From the NCBI GenBank assembly GCA_943788755.1, contig CALSRM010000002.1, forward strand, positions 27,505 through 91,504: a stretch of 64,000 bases of DNA, given 5' to 3'. How positions within the stretch are numbered: position 1 is the stretch's first letter; each line of letters begins with the position of its first letter. Below are positions 18,578-28,135 of this stretch, in pieces. A program made the position numbers and the translations under genes. Origin of the DNA: an uncultured Flavobacteriales bacterium (lineage in GTDB: Bacteria; Bacteroidota; Bacteroidia; Flavobacteriales_D; Parvicellaceae). A model generated the notes under the pieces. It saw only the letters and a program-made list of their open reading frames with translations, did no database searches and was not told where the DNA came from.

Positions 18578-19576
18578 ATGGGAAAGATTAGATTAGCCAT
18601 TAATGGTTTTGGAAGAATAGGGAGGGTTTTTACGCGCGCAATTCAAAGTAATGGTAATATTGATTTGGTAGCAATTAATGATTTATCTGATACAGTAACC
18701 CTAGCACATTTATTGAAATACGACTCTGTACATCGAGGCTTTAATGGAACGATATCCTCTACTGAGAATGAGATTATCATAAATGGTAATTGCGTTAAAG
18801 TATTTAATGAAAAGGATCCTGAGAATTTGCCTTGGGCTAAATTGAATGTCGATATTGTTGTTGAATCAACGGGGTTATTTAGAACAAAAGCATTAGCATC
18901 GAAGCATATTAAAGCCGGCGCGAAAAAAGTAATACTATCAGCACCGGCTAAAGAAGATGGTATTAGAACGGTTGTAATGGGGATTAACCATGATTTAATT
19001 GATGGAACGGAGCAGATAATAAGCAATGCTTCCTGTACTACAAATTGTGCAGCACCAATGGTCAAAATAATTGATGAGTTGTGCGGTATTCAAAATGGAT
19101 ATATTACCACTGTTCATTCATATACAGGCGATCAACGATTGCACGATGCTCCACATTCGGATTTGCGCAGGGCAAGAGCCGCTGCAGAGTCTATTGTTCC
19201 AACTACAACCGGTGCTGCAAAAGCAATAACTAAGATTTTCCCTCACTTACATGGTCATATGGGAGGGGGAGGTATTCGTGTTCCTGTTCCCGACGGCTCG
19301 TTGACAGATATTACCTGTATGGTAAATAACCCTGTGTCGGCAGAGGAATTGAATCGCGTATTTAAAGAATACGCTGAAGGCTCTTTAAAAGGGATTTTGG
19401 AGTACATTGATGACCCCATTGTCTCTACAGATATAATTGGAAATACGCATTCGGTTATTTACGATTCAGAATTGACTTCTGTAATTGGGAACATGATAAA
19501 AGTTGTAGGCTGGTATGACAATGAAGCGGGGTATTCTAATCGAATCGTGGATTTAATCGAAAGGATACAAGCCTAG
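18578..19576 (+). CDS. gapA: Glyceraldehyde-3-phosphate dehydrogenase (type I)
   Basis: Glycolytic/gluconeogenic enzyme converting glyceraldehyde-3-phosphate, NAD(P) and phosphate to 1,3-bisphosphoglycerate. 332 aa, full length. The Rossmann start is INGFGRIGRVFTRA. The catalytic motif SNASCTTNC carries Cys153, followed by TVHSYTGDQRLHDAPH and the C-terminal WYDNEAGYSNR. The residue after the second beta strand is Asp35 in AINDL, typical of NAD preference. Single gene between a terminator and a convergent lpxH-like gene; the two share a palindromic CTAG that supplies both stop codons. Confidence 0.97.
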   Translation: MGKIRLAINGFGRIGRVFTRAIQSNGNIDLVAINDLSDTVTLAHLLKYDSVHRGFNGTISSTENEIIINGNCVKVFNEKDPENLPWAKLNVDIVVESTGLFRTKALASKHIKAGAKKVILSAPAKEDGIRTVVMGINHDLIDGTEQIISNASCTTNCAAPMVKIIDELCGIQNGYITTVHSYTGDQRLHDAPHSDLRRARAAAESIVPTTTGAAKAITKIFPHLHGHMGGGGIRVPVPDGSLTDITCMVNNPVSAEELNRVFKEYAEGSLKGILEYIDDPIVSTDIIGNTHSVIYDSELTSVIGNMIKVVGWYDNEAGYSNRIVDLIERIQA

Positions 19577-20322
19577 TCTTCAAACTTTTTCAATTCTACT
19601 TTTTCACCATCAAAAACAGCGTAAGTGCAGTGCTGTATCCAATCACCAAGATTAATATAGGTACTTTTATTTTGTAACTGATGTTCAATTGGCCAATGCC
19701 GATGTCCAAAAATAAAATAATCATAATGATTATCCTTTAGCTTTTTATCACAGTAAGAAATTAGCCATTCTTTATCCTCACCTAAAAACTTTTGAGGTTC
19801 TTTATTTTTAGACCTACTTCTTCTTGACCAGTAATTGGCCATGCCAATTCCAAAATTTGGATGAATCCTTGCAAAACACCATTGGCAAAATCTATTAGCA
19901 AAGACTTTTTTAATGAATTTATAGCCATTATCGCCAGGACCCAAACCATCTCCATGTCCTAAAAAGAATTTTTTACCTGCAATTTCTCTAGGTCCATGCT
20001 TTCGATGCATTATTACCCCAAGCTCTTTTTCGAAATAATCAAACATCCACATATCGTGGTTCCCAATAAAAAAATGAACAGGAATACCGCTATCCGTAAT
20101 TTCTGCAATTTTACCTTGTATGCGAATAAATCCTTTTGGGATAGCGTGTTTATACTCAAACCAAAAGTCAAAAATATCGCCCATTAAAAAAATTTCTTGT
20201 GCGTCTTTCTGAGCCATTTCCAGCCACCTGACAATCTTTTTTTCACGTTTCAAGCTTTCATCAGAATTAGGAACACCTAAGTGATAGTCAGAAGAAAAGT
20301 ATATTTTTTTACCAGGTTGCAC
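19573..20322 (-). CDS. lpxH: UDP-2,3-diacylglucosamine diphosphatase (LpxH family)
   Basis: Calcineurin-like metallophosphoesterase of the LpxH group, which cleaves UDP-2,3-diacylglucosamine to lipid X in lipid A synthesis, at the cytoplasmic face of the inner membrane. 249 aa with all metal motifs: SSDYHLG (Asp12, His14), LMGDIFDFWFEY, IGNHDMW, LGHGDGLGPGD and GHRHWP, with terminal STYINLGDW. The FDFW and GNHDMW context favours LpxH over general phosphodiesterases. lpxK is also in the window (28-29 kb), though not adjacent. Confidence 0.88.
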   Translation of the reverse strand: MQPGKKIYFSSDYHLGVPNSDESLKREKKIVRWLEMAQKDAQEIFLMGDIFDFWFEYKHAIPKGFIRIQGKIAEITDSGIPVHFFIGNHDMWMFDYFEKELGVIMHRKHGPREIAGKKFFLGHGDGLGPGDNGYKFIKKVFANRFCQWCFARIHPNFGIGMANYWSRRSRSKNKEPQKFLGEDKEWLISYCDKKLKDNHYDYFIFGHRHWPIEHQLQNKSTYINLGDWIQHCTYAVFDGEKVELKKFED

Positions 20323-20350
20323 GGTGCAAATTAACGTAAAAAAATCAATT

Positions 20351-23300
20351 TTAAGGCTTCACTTCGCGAAGCATTTTAAATGGATTCAATTGATTTATAT
20401 TGATCATAAAACGAATGCGTTGCCAGAAATCAATATCATTATAGTTCAATTCCGCTTTTATATCGTTCGCGTAGACTAAAGGTATGTAAATTTCAAATAT
20501 ATCCTTTGGTAAGTGAATGTAAATACCAGCATCATATAATAAGCCAACTTTTTCTGTTGCCGTTCCATTGGTGAACTGCGTAAATGGATATAGGCCAGCA
20601 TCCGCAAATATTCCAAACGGGCCACCAGGAGATTCAATTTTGATATTTGTGCTTAAAATCCAACTATTGCTCGAGTAGGAGGTAGGGATTTTAAATGCAC
20701 CATGGGTATTTGTGGTCTGCTGAGATAACAAATTTGGATGATTGTTATTTCTTCCCAGTAGAACATTATCGTAAAGATAATCATGATTTCCATTTTGTCC
20801 AGCTAATCTCCAGCTATACCGATTAGAAAAGTCATTTGACTCTTGTAGAGAATATCCTCCAAAAAAGCGAAAGTCAATTCCTTTTAAATATACGTTGTAG
20901 TTCAAACGAAGTTTAGCTTCAAGGCTTAGTTGAGAAAAGTTAGTTGCTAAATTTGGGTTTCCATGCAAAAATTGTAAATCAAGTGATGCAGGTTTCAGTA
21001 CTTGTCTATTGGAAACTTTGTAGTTCAGTATATTATATATATTCGGCTTGAGTGTTGTATTTTCACTTGATTCATTGGTAGAGACAAAGCGATAGCTTAA
21101 AAGTTGTTTAACTTTTCGTAAAGGAGATTTAATTTCTGTTTTAATATGGCCTTCAATTTTTAATCTCTGATCGAGATTAATGTTTTCAGAAAATGTATAA
21201 TACGGCGCAGTATTGTATGTTTTATCCAATCCAAACGCAGCGACTTCAGCACCTATCGTAAACCTTCTGAAGATCGAATTAGGGTAAATGTTATAATGAA
21301 CTTGTCCTACACCGTTTAGGTTATTTAAACGTGCACTATACATTGGTATAACTAACCATTCCAATTTCTTTTCCGGAAAAGTAGTATTATACAAAGCTAT
21401 TCCAGGCATTATTCCGTCTGCAGAATTCCAACCTAATAATGGAAGATAGAATAAAGATGCTTTGTCCCTACTTTCAATGCTTCCTAAAAACTCAATACTT
21501 AGTGGCCTAGCTTTTTTAAATAGCCCAGAAGTTTTAATTACATCGTCGGTTCTATCAATTTCAGGAATATCTCTATTATAATCTAAAATAATCTTATCTA
21601 CACCCTCTGCTTTAAAGTCAATTGTCATTTCATCGGAATTACCATCAAACCATTTTTTTGCAACGACTATTGTGTCATCCTTAATGCCAAATAGGGCAAA
21701 TGGAGCTGCGATATCAGCTTTGTTTTTTATGGTTACTTTAAATTCTCCAGTTTCATTTTTCTTAATACCCGCTATTTTGTAATCTATTTTTTTAGTTGTT
21801 TTTATATAGTCATCAAAAAACCAACTTAAATCTTTTCCTGTTACGGATTGAAATACATCTCTTAGGTCATCTGGTTGAGGATGTTTAAATTTCCATTTGT
21901 CAAAGTAAGCATGCATGCATTTATTAAAAAGAGTGTCACCTAAATAAGCAAGCATGTAATCCATTCCAATTCCAGTCTTTCCATATACAATTGCTCCATA
22001 ATTAGTTGGTGTAAAATCTTGAGATACAGTTTCGATAGGTTGATCATAATTTCTTCTGGCATTGAAAAGATAGCCTAGATCATACATTCCTCTTGGGCCA
22101 TAAACATTTAATCCTGATTTAGCCATGATTCCTTTTGGTAAACCAAGGCCTCCTAAATCCATTTCTGGATATTTGGTTTCGGTATACCTGTTTTCAGTAA
22201 AAGTATTAAGACCTTCATCCATCCAAGCATGTTGCCTTTCGTTTGAACCTAAAATACCATAAAACCAATTGTGACCAACCTCATGAACTATTACTTGTTC
22301 AAGGCTAAAAGCAGAGTAAGACTCACCAATAACTGTAATATTTGGGTATTCCATGCCTCCACCAGCACTAATAGATCCATCAACGGCTGTTACATGTTTA
22401 TAAGGATAGTCCCCATTCCATAAGGAATAGTAATAAGTAGCATCATTTAAATATTCGATAGATTTTGCCCATAATTTTGCTTCATTATTAGTGAACATTG
22501 CCCAAGTGGTTACTTTTTCTTTACTATGAGGAAGTTCTACACTACCTTTTAAGACATAATAACGCTTGTCGGCAAACCAAGCAAAATCATGCACATTTTC
22601 TTGGTGGTAATGAAGTGTTTTAAGTTCTGTAGAGCTTTCCGGAAAATCCATGCCATCTTTTCTCCAGAAGCCAATTTTATCTTCCTTTAGTAAAAGTTCA
22701 GTTTCAGTAACTTTGTTTTCAAGCCAAGCAATCTCCTCTTCATCGTTTACTAAATCACCTGTTGCTCCAACAACATAATTTTTAGGCAATGTAATTTTAA
22801 CATCATACGTGCCGTATTCTGAATAGAATTCACCTTGGCTCAAGTAGGGCATAGGATGCCATCCATCTTTATCATATACAGCTGGTTTTGGAAACCATTG
22901 CGTTATCTGGTAAGATTCACCAATATGTCCTAGCCTAGAGTATATTCCTAATGGTATCTTTACTCTGAACGGAGTGGTTATAGTTATTTTTTCACCGGGT
23001 GCAAGTGGCGATTTTAATACTAAAGCGAGAATATCTATGTGGTCAATGTCTGGAGCTGAAATAACAAATTCTCCATCTACTTTAAAGTCTAATGAATCGA
23101 TGAAGCCTCTGTCAATACTATCTGCGAAATGAAAATCAACATCTCCATTTTCATCATTTTGGATAGCCATGTCAGTGCCATTATTTCGATATGCATTTGG
23201 CCAAATGTGCATAAAAATGTATTCTAATGAGTCAGGAGAATGATTAATGTATTCGATTTCTTCAAAAGCTGACAGTGTATTGTTCTTATCGTTGAGACTC

Positions 23301-23398
23301 ACATTAATCGTTGTATTAACTTCTTGCTGGAAGTAATTCTGACTAAAAACAGAACAATAAACAAATATAAAAATGATAATAAGGTTAAATTTATTCAT
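20351..23398 (-). CDS. M1-family (gluzincin) metallopeptidase, secreted
   Basis: 1015 aa with a signal peptide (NLIIIFIFVYCSVFSQ). The aminopeptidase N-like domain carries the zinc site HEVGHNWFYGILGSNE (His372, Glu373, His376) and the third ligand Glu395 in AWMDEGLNTFTE; upstream GSISAGGGMEYPNI is the substrate-binding GxMEN-like motif in modified form. After about residue 640 there is a long strand-rich region that is absent from typical M1 enzymes and may associate with the outer membrane. It probably acts in nutrient peptide breakdown outside the inner membrane. Single gene, 55 bp upstream of the TlpA pair. Confidence 0.9.
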   Translation of the reverse strand: MNKFNLIIIFIFVYCSVFSQNYFQQEVNTTINVSLNDKNNTLSAFEEIEYINHSPDSLEYIFMHIWPNAYRNNGTDMAIQNDENGDVDFHFADSIDRGFIDSLDFKVDGEFVISAPDIDHIDILALVLKSPLAPGEKITITTPFRVKIPLGIYSRLGHIGESYQITQWFPKPAVYDKDGWHPMPYLSQGEFYSEYGTYDVKITLPKNYVVGATGDLVNDEEEIAWLENKVTETELLLKEDKIGFWRKDGMDFPESSTELKTLHYHQENVHDFAWFADKRYYVLKGSVELPHSKEKVTTWAMFTNNEAKLWAKSIEYLNDATYYYSLWNGDYPYKHVTAVDGSISAGGGMEYPNITVIGESYSAFSLEQVIVHEVGHNWFYGILGSNERQHAWMDEGLNTFTENRYTETKYPEMDLGGLGLPKGIMAKSGLNVYGPRGMYDLGYLFNARRNYDQPIETVSQDFTPTNYGAIVYGKTGIGMDYMLAYLGDTLFNKCMHAYFDKWKFKHPQPDDLRDVFQSVTGKDLSWFFDDYIKTTKKIDYKIAGIKKNETGEFKVTIKNKADIAAPFALFGIKDDTIVVAKKWFDGNSDEMTIDFKAEGVDKIILDYNRDIPEIDRTDDVIKTSGLFKKARPLSIEFLGSIESRDKASLFYLPLLGWNSADGIMPGIALYNTTFPEKKLEWLVIPMYSARLNNLNGVGQVHYNIYPNSIFRRFTIGAEVAAFGLDKTYNTAPYYTFSENINLDQRLKIEGHIKTEIKSPLRKVKQLLSYRFVSTNESSENTTLKPNIYNILNYKVSNRQVLKPASLDLQFLHGNPNLATNFSQLSLEAKLRLNYNVYLKGIDFRFFGGYSLQESNDFSNRYSWRLAGQNGNHDYLYDNVLLGRNNNHPNLLSQQTTNTHGAFKIPTSYSSNSWILSTNIKIESPGGPFGIFADAGLYPFTQFTNGTATEKVGLLYDAGIYIHLPKDIFEIYIPLVYANDIKAELNYNDIDFWQRIRFMININQLNPFKMLREVKP

Positions 23399-23453
23399 GG
23401 TATAGACTAGTGGGAGTTTAGAAGTTTCAGAATGGCGAAAAGAGAAAATGGAT

Positions 23454-24620
23454 TTAGTCCCCTAGGAGTTCTTTTATCTTGTTGTCAAGCGCTGCTCCTC
23501 TGAGGTTTTTTGCTATTATTTGACCTTCTTGATCTATTAAGACAGTAAATGGTATCCCAGTAAATCCGTATGTTTTAACAGCCTCAGATTTCCATTGTTT
23601 CAAATCGCTTACATGATTTGGCCAATATAAGTTATCTTGTTTTATTGCGTCAAGCCATCTGTTTTTGTCTTTGTCCAGTGAGACGCTAAATACAGTAAAC
23701 CCTTTGTCTTTATATTCATTGTATAGCTTCACCACATTTGGGTTTTCTGCTCTACATGGACGGCACCATGAAGCCCAAAAGTCGATTAAAACATACTTGC
23801 CACGTAACGATTCAATTGTAATTATTTTACCATCTGGGTTTGGAAAATTTAATTCTGGAGCAATAGAGCCAATAGCAGAAAGTTGTTCTAACCTATCCCT
23901 TTCTTCTGCTTCCTTTTTTCTCATTTCCTTTTGCATTTCTATTTGTTTAACCTGTGTTTCTATGGCAATATGATAAGAAGTGTTTGGGACAGATTCAGCA
24001 AGGCCTTCTTCTATTTTTTTATATAATGCTAAGTCGGTCTGAGGGTTTAAATATCCCATAGCTGTCAACACAGCAAGAGACTTGTAGTTTTTGTTAATAA
24101 ACTGATTCCTTTTCAAAATAAAATTTTTATCTAATGAATCCAGTTTTCTTTTTGTTTCAGCTTTTTGTTGTGGGGTGAATTTGGGATTTTTTAAACCTTT
24201 AGCATATTCTGTTTTCCATTTTGAATGATCTGAAAGATCTATTACAAGTGTTTTAACAATCTCACTATCCTGTGACCCTGAGATGAAATAAGTTTCCATA
24301 ATTTTTGACCCATCCGCATTGAAAGTAATTATATCACTTGTATTTGCACTATCCAAAACAAGAAGAGCATAATCTTGTTTAGAAAACCCTATAGAATAAA
24401 AATCTGGCTTTACTACATCCACAGCCAACTTGAATTTTCCATTCTTTTTGACTACAACCGAGTCAATAATAACGGGAGTGTTGTTAACAAAAGCATTTAA
24501 GTAAAGTGTTTTACCTGCTGCATTTTCAATAATTCCCGTAATTTCAACTTTCTTAGGTGCTCTGCCCAAGCAAGTAATTGTAATAGATATGATTAAAAGT
24601 GTTAAAATATAATTTTTCAT
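23454..24620 (-). CDS. TlpA-like thiol-disulfide oxidoreductase with N-terminal DUF4369-type domain
   Basis: 388 aa, signal peptide MKNYILTLLIISITITCLG. The N-terminal beta-rich DUF4369-like domain (VEITGIIENAAGKTLYLNAF) is followed by a helical linker and a C-terminal thioredoxin fold with active site FWASWCRPCRAENPNV (Cys286, Cys289) and cis-proline segment GFTGIPFTVLIDQEGQI. A periplasmic thiol-disulfide redox role, probably reductive, is known for the family. It is the second gene of a tandem pair of close homologues, 5 bp behind the first, so cotranscription is likely. Confidence 0.9.
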   Translation of the reverse strand: MKNYILTLLIISITITCLGRAPKKVEITGIIENAAGKTLYLNAFVNNTPVIIDSVVVKKNGKFKLAVDVVKPDFYSIGFSKQDYALLVLDSANTSDIITFNADGSKIMETYFISGSQDSEIVKTLVIDLSDHSKWKTEYAKGLKNPKFTPQQKAETKRKLDSLDKNFILKRNQFINKNYKSLAVLTAMGYLNPQTDLALYKKIEEGLAESVPNTSYHIAIETQVKQIEMQKEMRKKEAEERDRLEQLSAIGSIAPELNFPNPDGKIITIESLRGKYVLIDFWASWCRPCRAENPNVVKLYNEYKDKGFTVFSVSLDKDKNRWLDAIKQDNLYWPNHVSDLKQWKSEAVKTYGFTGIPFTVLIDQEGQIIAKNLRGAALDNKIKELLGD

Positions 24621-24625
24621 AAATA

Positions 24626-25864
24626 TTAGTCTAATAATTCTTTCAATTTTTCTTCCAGTTCACGCCCTCGTAAACCTATGTCAATTATGTTGCCATCTCT
24701 TCCTATTAGAAATGTTTGGGGTATGCTTTGGACATTGTAAATTGCTGATCCTGCAGCTTGCCAGCCCTTTAGATCGCTTGTGTGGTAAGGCCAATTTAGT
24801 CCATCTTGTTCAATTGCACCTTTCCATTTTTTAGCATCTTTATCTAATGAATAGCTATAAATAGTAAACCCTTTGTCTTTATACCGCTTGTATAACCGAA
24901 CAACATTTGGGTTTTCTGCTCTACATGGCCGGCACCAAGATGCCCAAAAATCAAGAAGAACTATTTTTCCTTTTAAGCTGCTTAATGCGATGTTTTTTCC
25001 GCTTGGATTAGGGAAATTTAAGTCTGGTGCTTTATTGCCGATAGAAATTCCTGCATTTGCAAAGGCTGATTTTTGATCAGCAACCATTTGCTTTTGACGA
25101 TCGGCATTTGCAACAGCCTGATTAGCCTTTGCAATTTTTTGCGATATTGCATTATGAAATGGAGAGCCGCTCATATGTTCAAACATGGTCTTTTCAATTT
25201 TTTTTAAATAATCTATCTCATTAACAATATCATAAATTTCTGAAGCTGCCATGTAAACCGCTGGTGAATGGAGGTTCTCGTTAATAAAATTATATTTGAA
25301 TATGTTAAAAGCATCTTTTACTTTTTCTGCTTTTTGAATAATAAATGCTCTTTTTGCTGATTCTTCATAGCCAAGGGCTTCTATTTTCTGTTTATAGCTC
25401 TGCATTGTGTCGAAAAATATCTTTTGTTGAATAGAAAACTCATGCATAATCTTTGTGTCTTCAGATCCAGCAGTTTTAGCATAAATAGACATTTGATTGA
25501 AGTCAGAATTTAAAGTTATTTCTTCTCCTCCTTTTAATAAAAGTCCAGCTACGTTATTTACAGTGTTTCCGATACTATAGAATTTAAATCCAACTCCCTC
25601 CCCTTGAAGATTATATTTCCCTATTTCATCAGCTATATTACTGTCGATTTTAACAGGTACTTTACCGCCATATTCAAATAAATAGATTTTTTTTCCACCT
25701 CCATTGGTAATTATTCCTTCAATTATAAACTGGTTTGAACTAACCATTTGACTTGATTCGTCTTGCAAGTTTTGTGACGTATTGGTTTCTTTATCGTTTT
25801 TATCTGAACAAGAAACAAGCCCAGAAAAAAGCAAAGTTAAAATAATGGATATGTTAAACTTCAT
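24626..25864 (-). CDS. TlpA-like thiol-disulfide oxidoreductase, lipoprotein paralogue
   Basis: 412 aa with lipobox LVSC (Cys19), so membrane-anchored, unlike its downstream paralogue. Same architecture: DUF4369-like N-terminal domain (FIIEGIITNGGGKKIYLFEY), helical region, and thioredoxin domain with FWASWCRPCRAENPNVV (Cys311, Cys314) and SIPQTFLIGRDGNI. The thioredoxin parts of the two paralogues are nearly superimposable by eye, pointing to local duplication. Its start overlaps the end of gatB by 11 bp, so it is in one transcription unit with gatB, pnp and lpxK. Confidence 0.9.
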   Translation of the reverse strand: MKFNISIILTLLFSGLVSCSDKNDKETNTSQNLQDESSQMVSSNQFIIEGIITNGGGKKIYLFEYGGKVPVKIDSNIADEIGKYNLQGEGVGFKFYSIGNTVNNVAGLLLKGGEEITLNSDFNQMSIYAKTAGSEDTKIMHEFSIQQKIFFDTMQSYKQKIEALGYEESAKRAFIIQKAEKVKDAFNIFKYNFINENLHSPAVYMAASEIYDIVNEIDYLKKIEKTMFEHMSGSPFHNAISQKIAKANQAVANADRQKQMVADQKSAFANAGISIGNKAPDLNFPNPSGKNIALSSLKGKIVLLDFWASWCRPCRAENPNVVRLYKRYKDKGFTIYSYSLDKDAKKWKGAIEQDGLNWPYHTSDLKGWQAAGSAIYNVQSIPQTFLIGRDGNIIDIGLRGRELEEKLKELLD

Positions 25865-27317
25865 TTGCTAATTTATTCAAGAGTTGAGTAGTTGTTTTTG
25901 GATCAGCTGCACCTTTCATTTCTCGCATTACTTGTCCCATGAAGAATCCAGTTAATTTCTTCTCTCCATTTTTAAAACGTTCAAATTCGTCAGGGTTGTT
26001 TTTAAAGATATTAATTATTACGTTTTCTATCTCACTACTGTCAGTCTTAGTAATCCAACCGTTGCTTTCTGCAATTTCAATTGGATTGCTTTCTGGGTTC
26101 ATTACTAAGAAAGGGAATACCTTTTGGGTTGCAACTGAGTTATTAAGTTTTTCCTCATCAATTAATTGAATCAATTGAGCTATTTTTTCAGCTTCAATTG
26201 GAAAGTCTTCTATTTCAAGCGCATTTTGGTTTAGGTAAGATTTCACACTTCCCATCATCCAATTGGCAGCCGCTTTATAATTGCTAGTATGTGCTATCAA
26301 TTCTTCAAAATACAATGCTATACCTTTAGAGTCAGTAAGGTTAGTAGCATCGTAACCTGAAAGTTTTAAGTTGTTTACATATTTTTTATACAAATCATTT
26401 GGAAGTGCAGGTAAGTTTTTTTTGACTTCGTTTATGTAGTCTTGTGTTATGTGTAATGCTGTTAAGTCCGGTTCTGGGAAATAACGATAATCATGCGCAT
26501 CCTCTTTTTTCCTAAGCGCAATTGTCTCTCCAGTATTAGCATCAAAGTTTCTCGTTTCTTGTAATACCTTACCTCCACTGTCAAGTACTCCAGCAAGTCG
26601 CACTATCTCATATTCAATAGCTTTTTCAACGTTGCTAATAGAGTTCATGTTTTTTACTTCAACACGTTGTCCAAATTCCTTACTACCTATTGGCATAATG
26701 GAAACGTTTACATCGCAACGCATACTTCCTTCTTCCATGTTACCATCACAAATGTCAAGGTAACGGACTAATTTCCTCATTTCAAGGAGGTAGTTGTAAG
26801 CTTCTTTTCCATTTTTAAAAACAGGTTCTGTTACAATTTCCAAAAGAGGAACTCCTGCACGGTTTAAATCAATTAAAGTATCAAAAGGATCAATGTCATG
26901 AGAGCTTTTTCCCGAATCTTCTTCCATGTGAATTCGAGTCAGCTCAATCGATTTCTCATTTCCGTCTGCATCTTTGATTAAGACATAGCCTCCTGTGCAT
27001 ATCGGAGTTTTATCTTGTGTTATTTGATATCCTTTCGGTAAATCAGGATAGAAATAATTCTTTCTGTCGAAATGCATATCTCTTGTGATCTCAGAATGAC
27101 AAGCTAAGCCAAGCTTAACTCCATAATTAAGCGTTTTAGTATTAAATTTAGGCAATGTTCCTGGATGCCCTAAACTTGTAGGGCTGATGTTTGTATTTGG
27201 AACTGCACCAAATTCATTTGCGTCTCTACTATAGGCTTTGCTATTAGTAAGGAGTTGCGCATGAATTTCTAAACCGATTACAGGTTCATATTTTTTTAAT
27301 ACCTCTTCTAACGTCAT
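25854..27317 (-). CDS. gatB: Aspartyl/glutamyl-tRNA amidotransferase subunit B
   Basis: Subunit of GatCAB, which converts misacylated Glu-tRNA(Gln) and Asp-tRNA(Asn) to the amides. 487 aa, full length. Visible: YEPVIGLEIHAQLLTNSKAY, FDRKNYFYPDLPKGYQITQ, the zinc/ammonia-channel core with DLNRAGVPLLEIVTEP, SMRCDVNVS, DYRYFPEPDL, and the C-terminal helical tRNA-binding tail ending in GAADPKTTTQLLNKLANEV. gatA and gatC are not in the window. It sits between pnp and a TlpA lipoprotein in a closely packed minus-strand unit. Confidence 0.98.
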   Translation of the reverse strand: MTLEEVLKKYEPVIGLEIHAQLLTNSKAYSRDANEFGAVPNTNISPTSLGHPGTLPKFNTKTLNYGVKLGLACHSEITRDMHFDRKNYFYPDLPKGYQITQDKTPICTGGYVLIKDADGNEKSIELTRIHMEEDSGKSSHDIDPFDTLIDLNRAGVPLLEIVTEPVFKNGKEAYNYLLEMRKLVRYLDICDGNMEEGSMRCDVNVSIMPIGSKEFGQRVEVKNMNSISNVEKAIEYEIVRLAGVLDSGGKVLQETRNFDANTGETIALRKKEDAHDYRYFPEPDLTALHITQDYINEVKKNLPALPNDLYKKYVNNLKLSGYDATNLTDSKGIALYFEELIAHTSNYKAAANWMMGSVKSYLNQNALEIEDFPIEAEKIAQLIQLIDEEKLNNSVATQKVFPFLVMNPESNPIEIAESNGWITKTDSSEIENVIINIFKNNPDEFERFKNGEKKLTGFFMGQVMREMKGAADPKTTTQLLNKLANEV

Positions 27318-27322
27318 TGCAG

Positions 27323-28135
27323 TTACATTGTTTTTAATAACTCTTTAATTATAAGTGTCATTTTAGGCTCAGCCTCTCTTGCTATACCTTGGACAATTTC
27401 ATGGGTCATTTCAATTATTTTTCCGGGAACACCTAGGTCAGTTACAATTGAAAACCCAAAACAAGGAATTCCCATGTGGCGTGCTGCAATTACTTCTGGA
27501 ACTGTACTCATGCCTACAGCATCTGCTCCAATAATCCTTACGTAATTATATTCTGCAGGTGTTTCTAATGTTGGACCTGAAAGACCAGCATATGTCCCCT
27601 TAGAGACTTTAATGTTATTGTTCGCTGCAATTTTTTCAGCTCTCGCAATTAATTTTAAATCATACGGTTCGCTCATGTCTGGGAAGCGAGGGCCTAGTTC
27701 TTCATAGTTTTTTCCCATTAATGGGTTGGTAGGGAATAAATTAATATGATCTGAGATAATCATAATTTCCCCAACTTCAAAATCAGGATTAACACCTCCA
27801 CTTGCATTACTGACAAAAAGTGTCTCAATTCCTAAAAATTTCATAACTCTAACCGGAAAAACACATTCATTCATGTCATAGCCTTCATAAAAATGAAACC
27901 GACCTTGCATTGCAACAACTTTCTTTCCACCTAATTCTCCAAAAATCAATTGCCCACTGTGCCCTTCGACCGTAGATACCGGGAAGTTTGGTATTTCTTC
28001 GAAGGGAATAGCGTGTTCAGCTTTTATTTCGTTTCCTAAATTACCTAACCCTGTTCCTAAAATAATTCCAACCTCAGGTTGGAAGTTCGTTCGTTCCTTT
28101 AGGTAATTTGCTGTCTGCTTTATTTTCTCTAACAT
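27323..28135 (-). CDS. Purine-nucleoside phosphorylase
   Basis: Phosphorolysis of purine nucleosides (inosine/guanosine class, trimeric PNP I) for salvage. 270 aa. Visible: phosphate loop VGIILGTGLGNLGNEI, phosphate-binding EGHSGQLIFGELGGKKVVAM, QGRFHFYEGYDMN, VSNASGGVNPDFEVGEIMII and the base-binding GLSGPTLETPAEYN with GADAVGMSTVPEVIAARHMG. The ATG at 28135 is supported by the usual family N-terminus MLEKIKQTANYLKERTNFQP, which means the gene overlaps the end of lpxK by 62 bp. Confidence 0.96.
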   Translation of the reverse strand: MLEKIKQTANYLKERTNFQPEVGIILGTGLGNLGNEIKAEHAIPFEEIPNFPVSTVEGHSGQLIFGELGGKKVVAMQGRFHFYEGYDMNECVFPVRVMKFLGIETLFVSNASGGVNPDFEVGEIMIISDHINLFPTNPLMGKNYEELGPRFPDMSEPYDLKLIARAEKIAANNNIKVSKGTYAGLSGPTLETPAEYNYVRIIGADAVGMSTVPEVIAARHMGIPCFGFSIVTDLGVPGKIIEMTHEIVQGIAREAEPKMTLIIKELLKTM

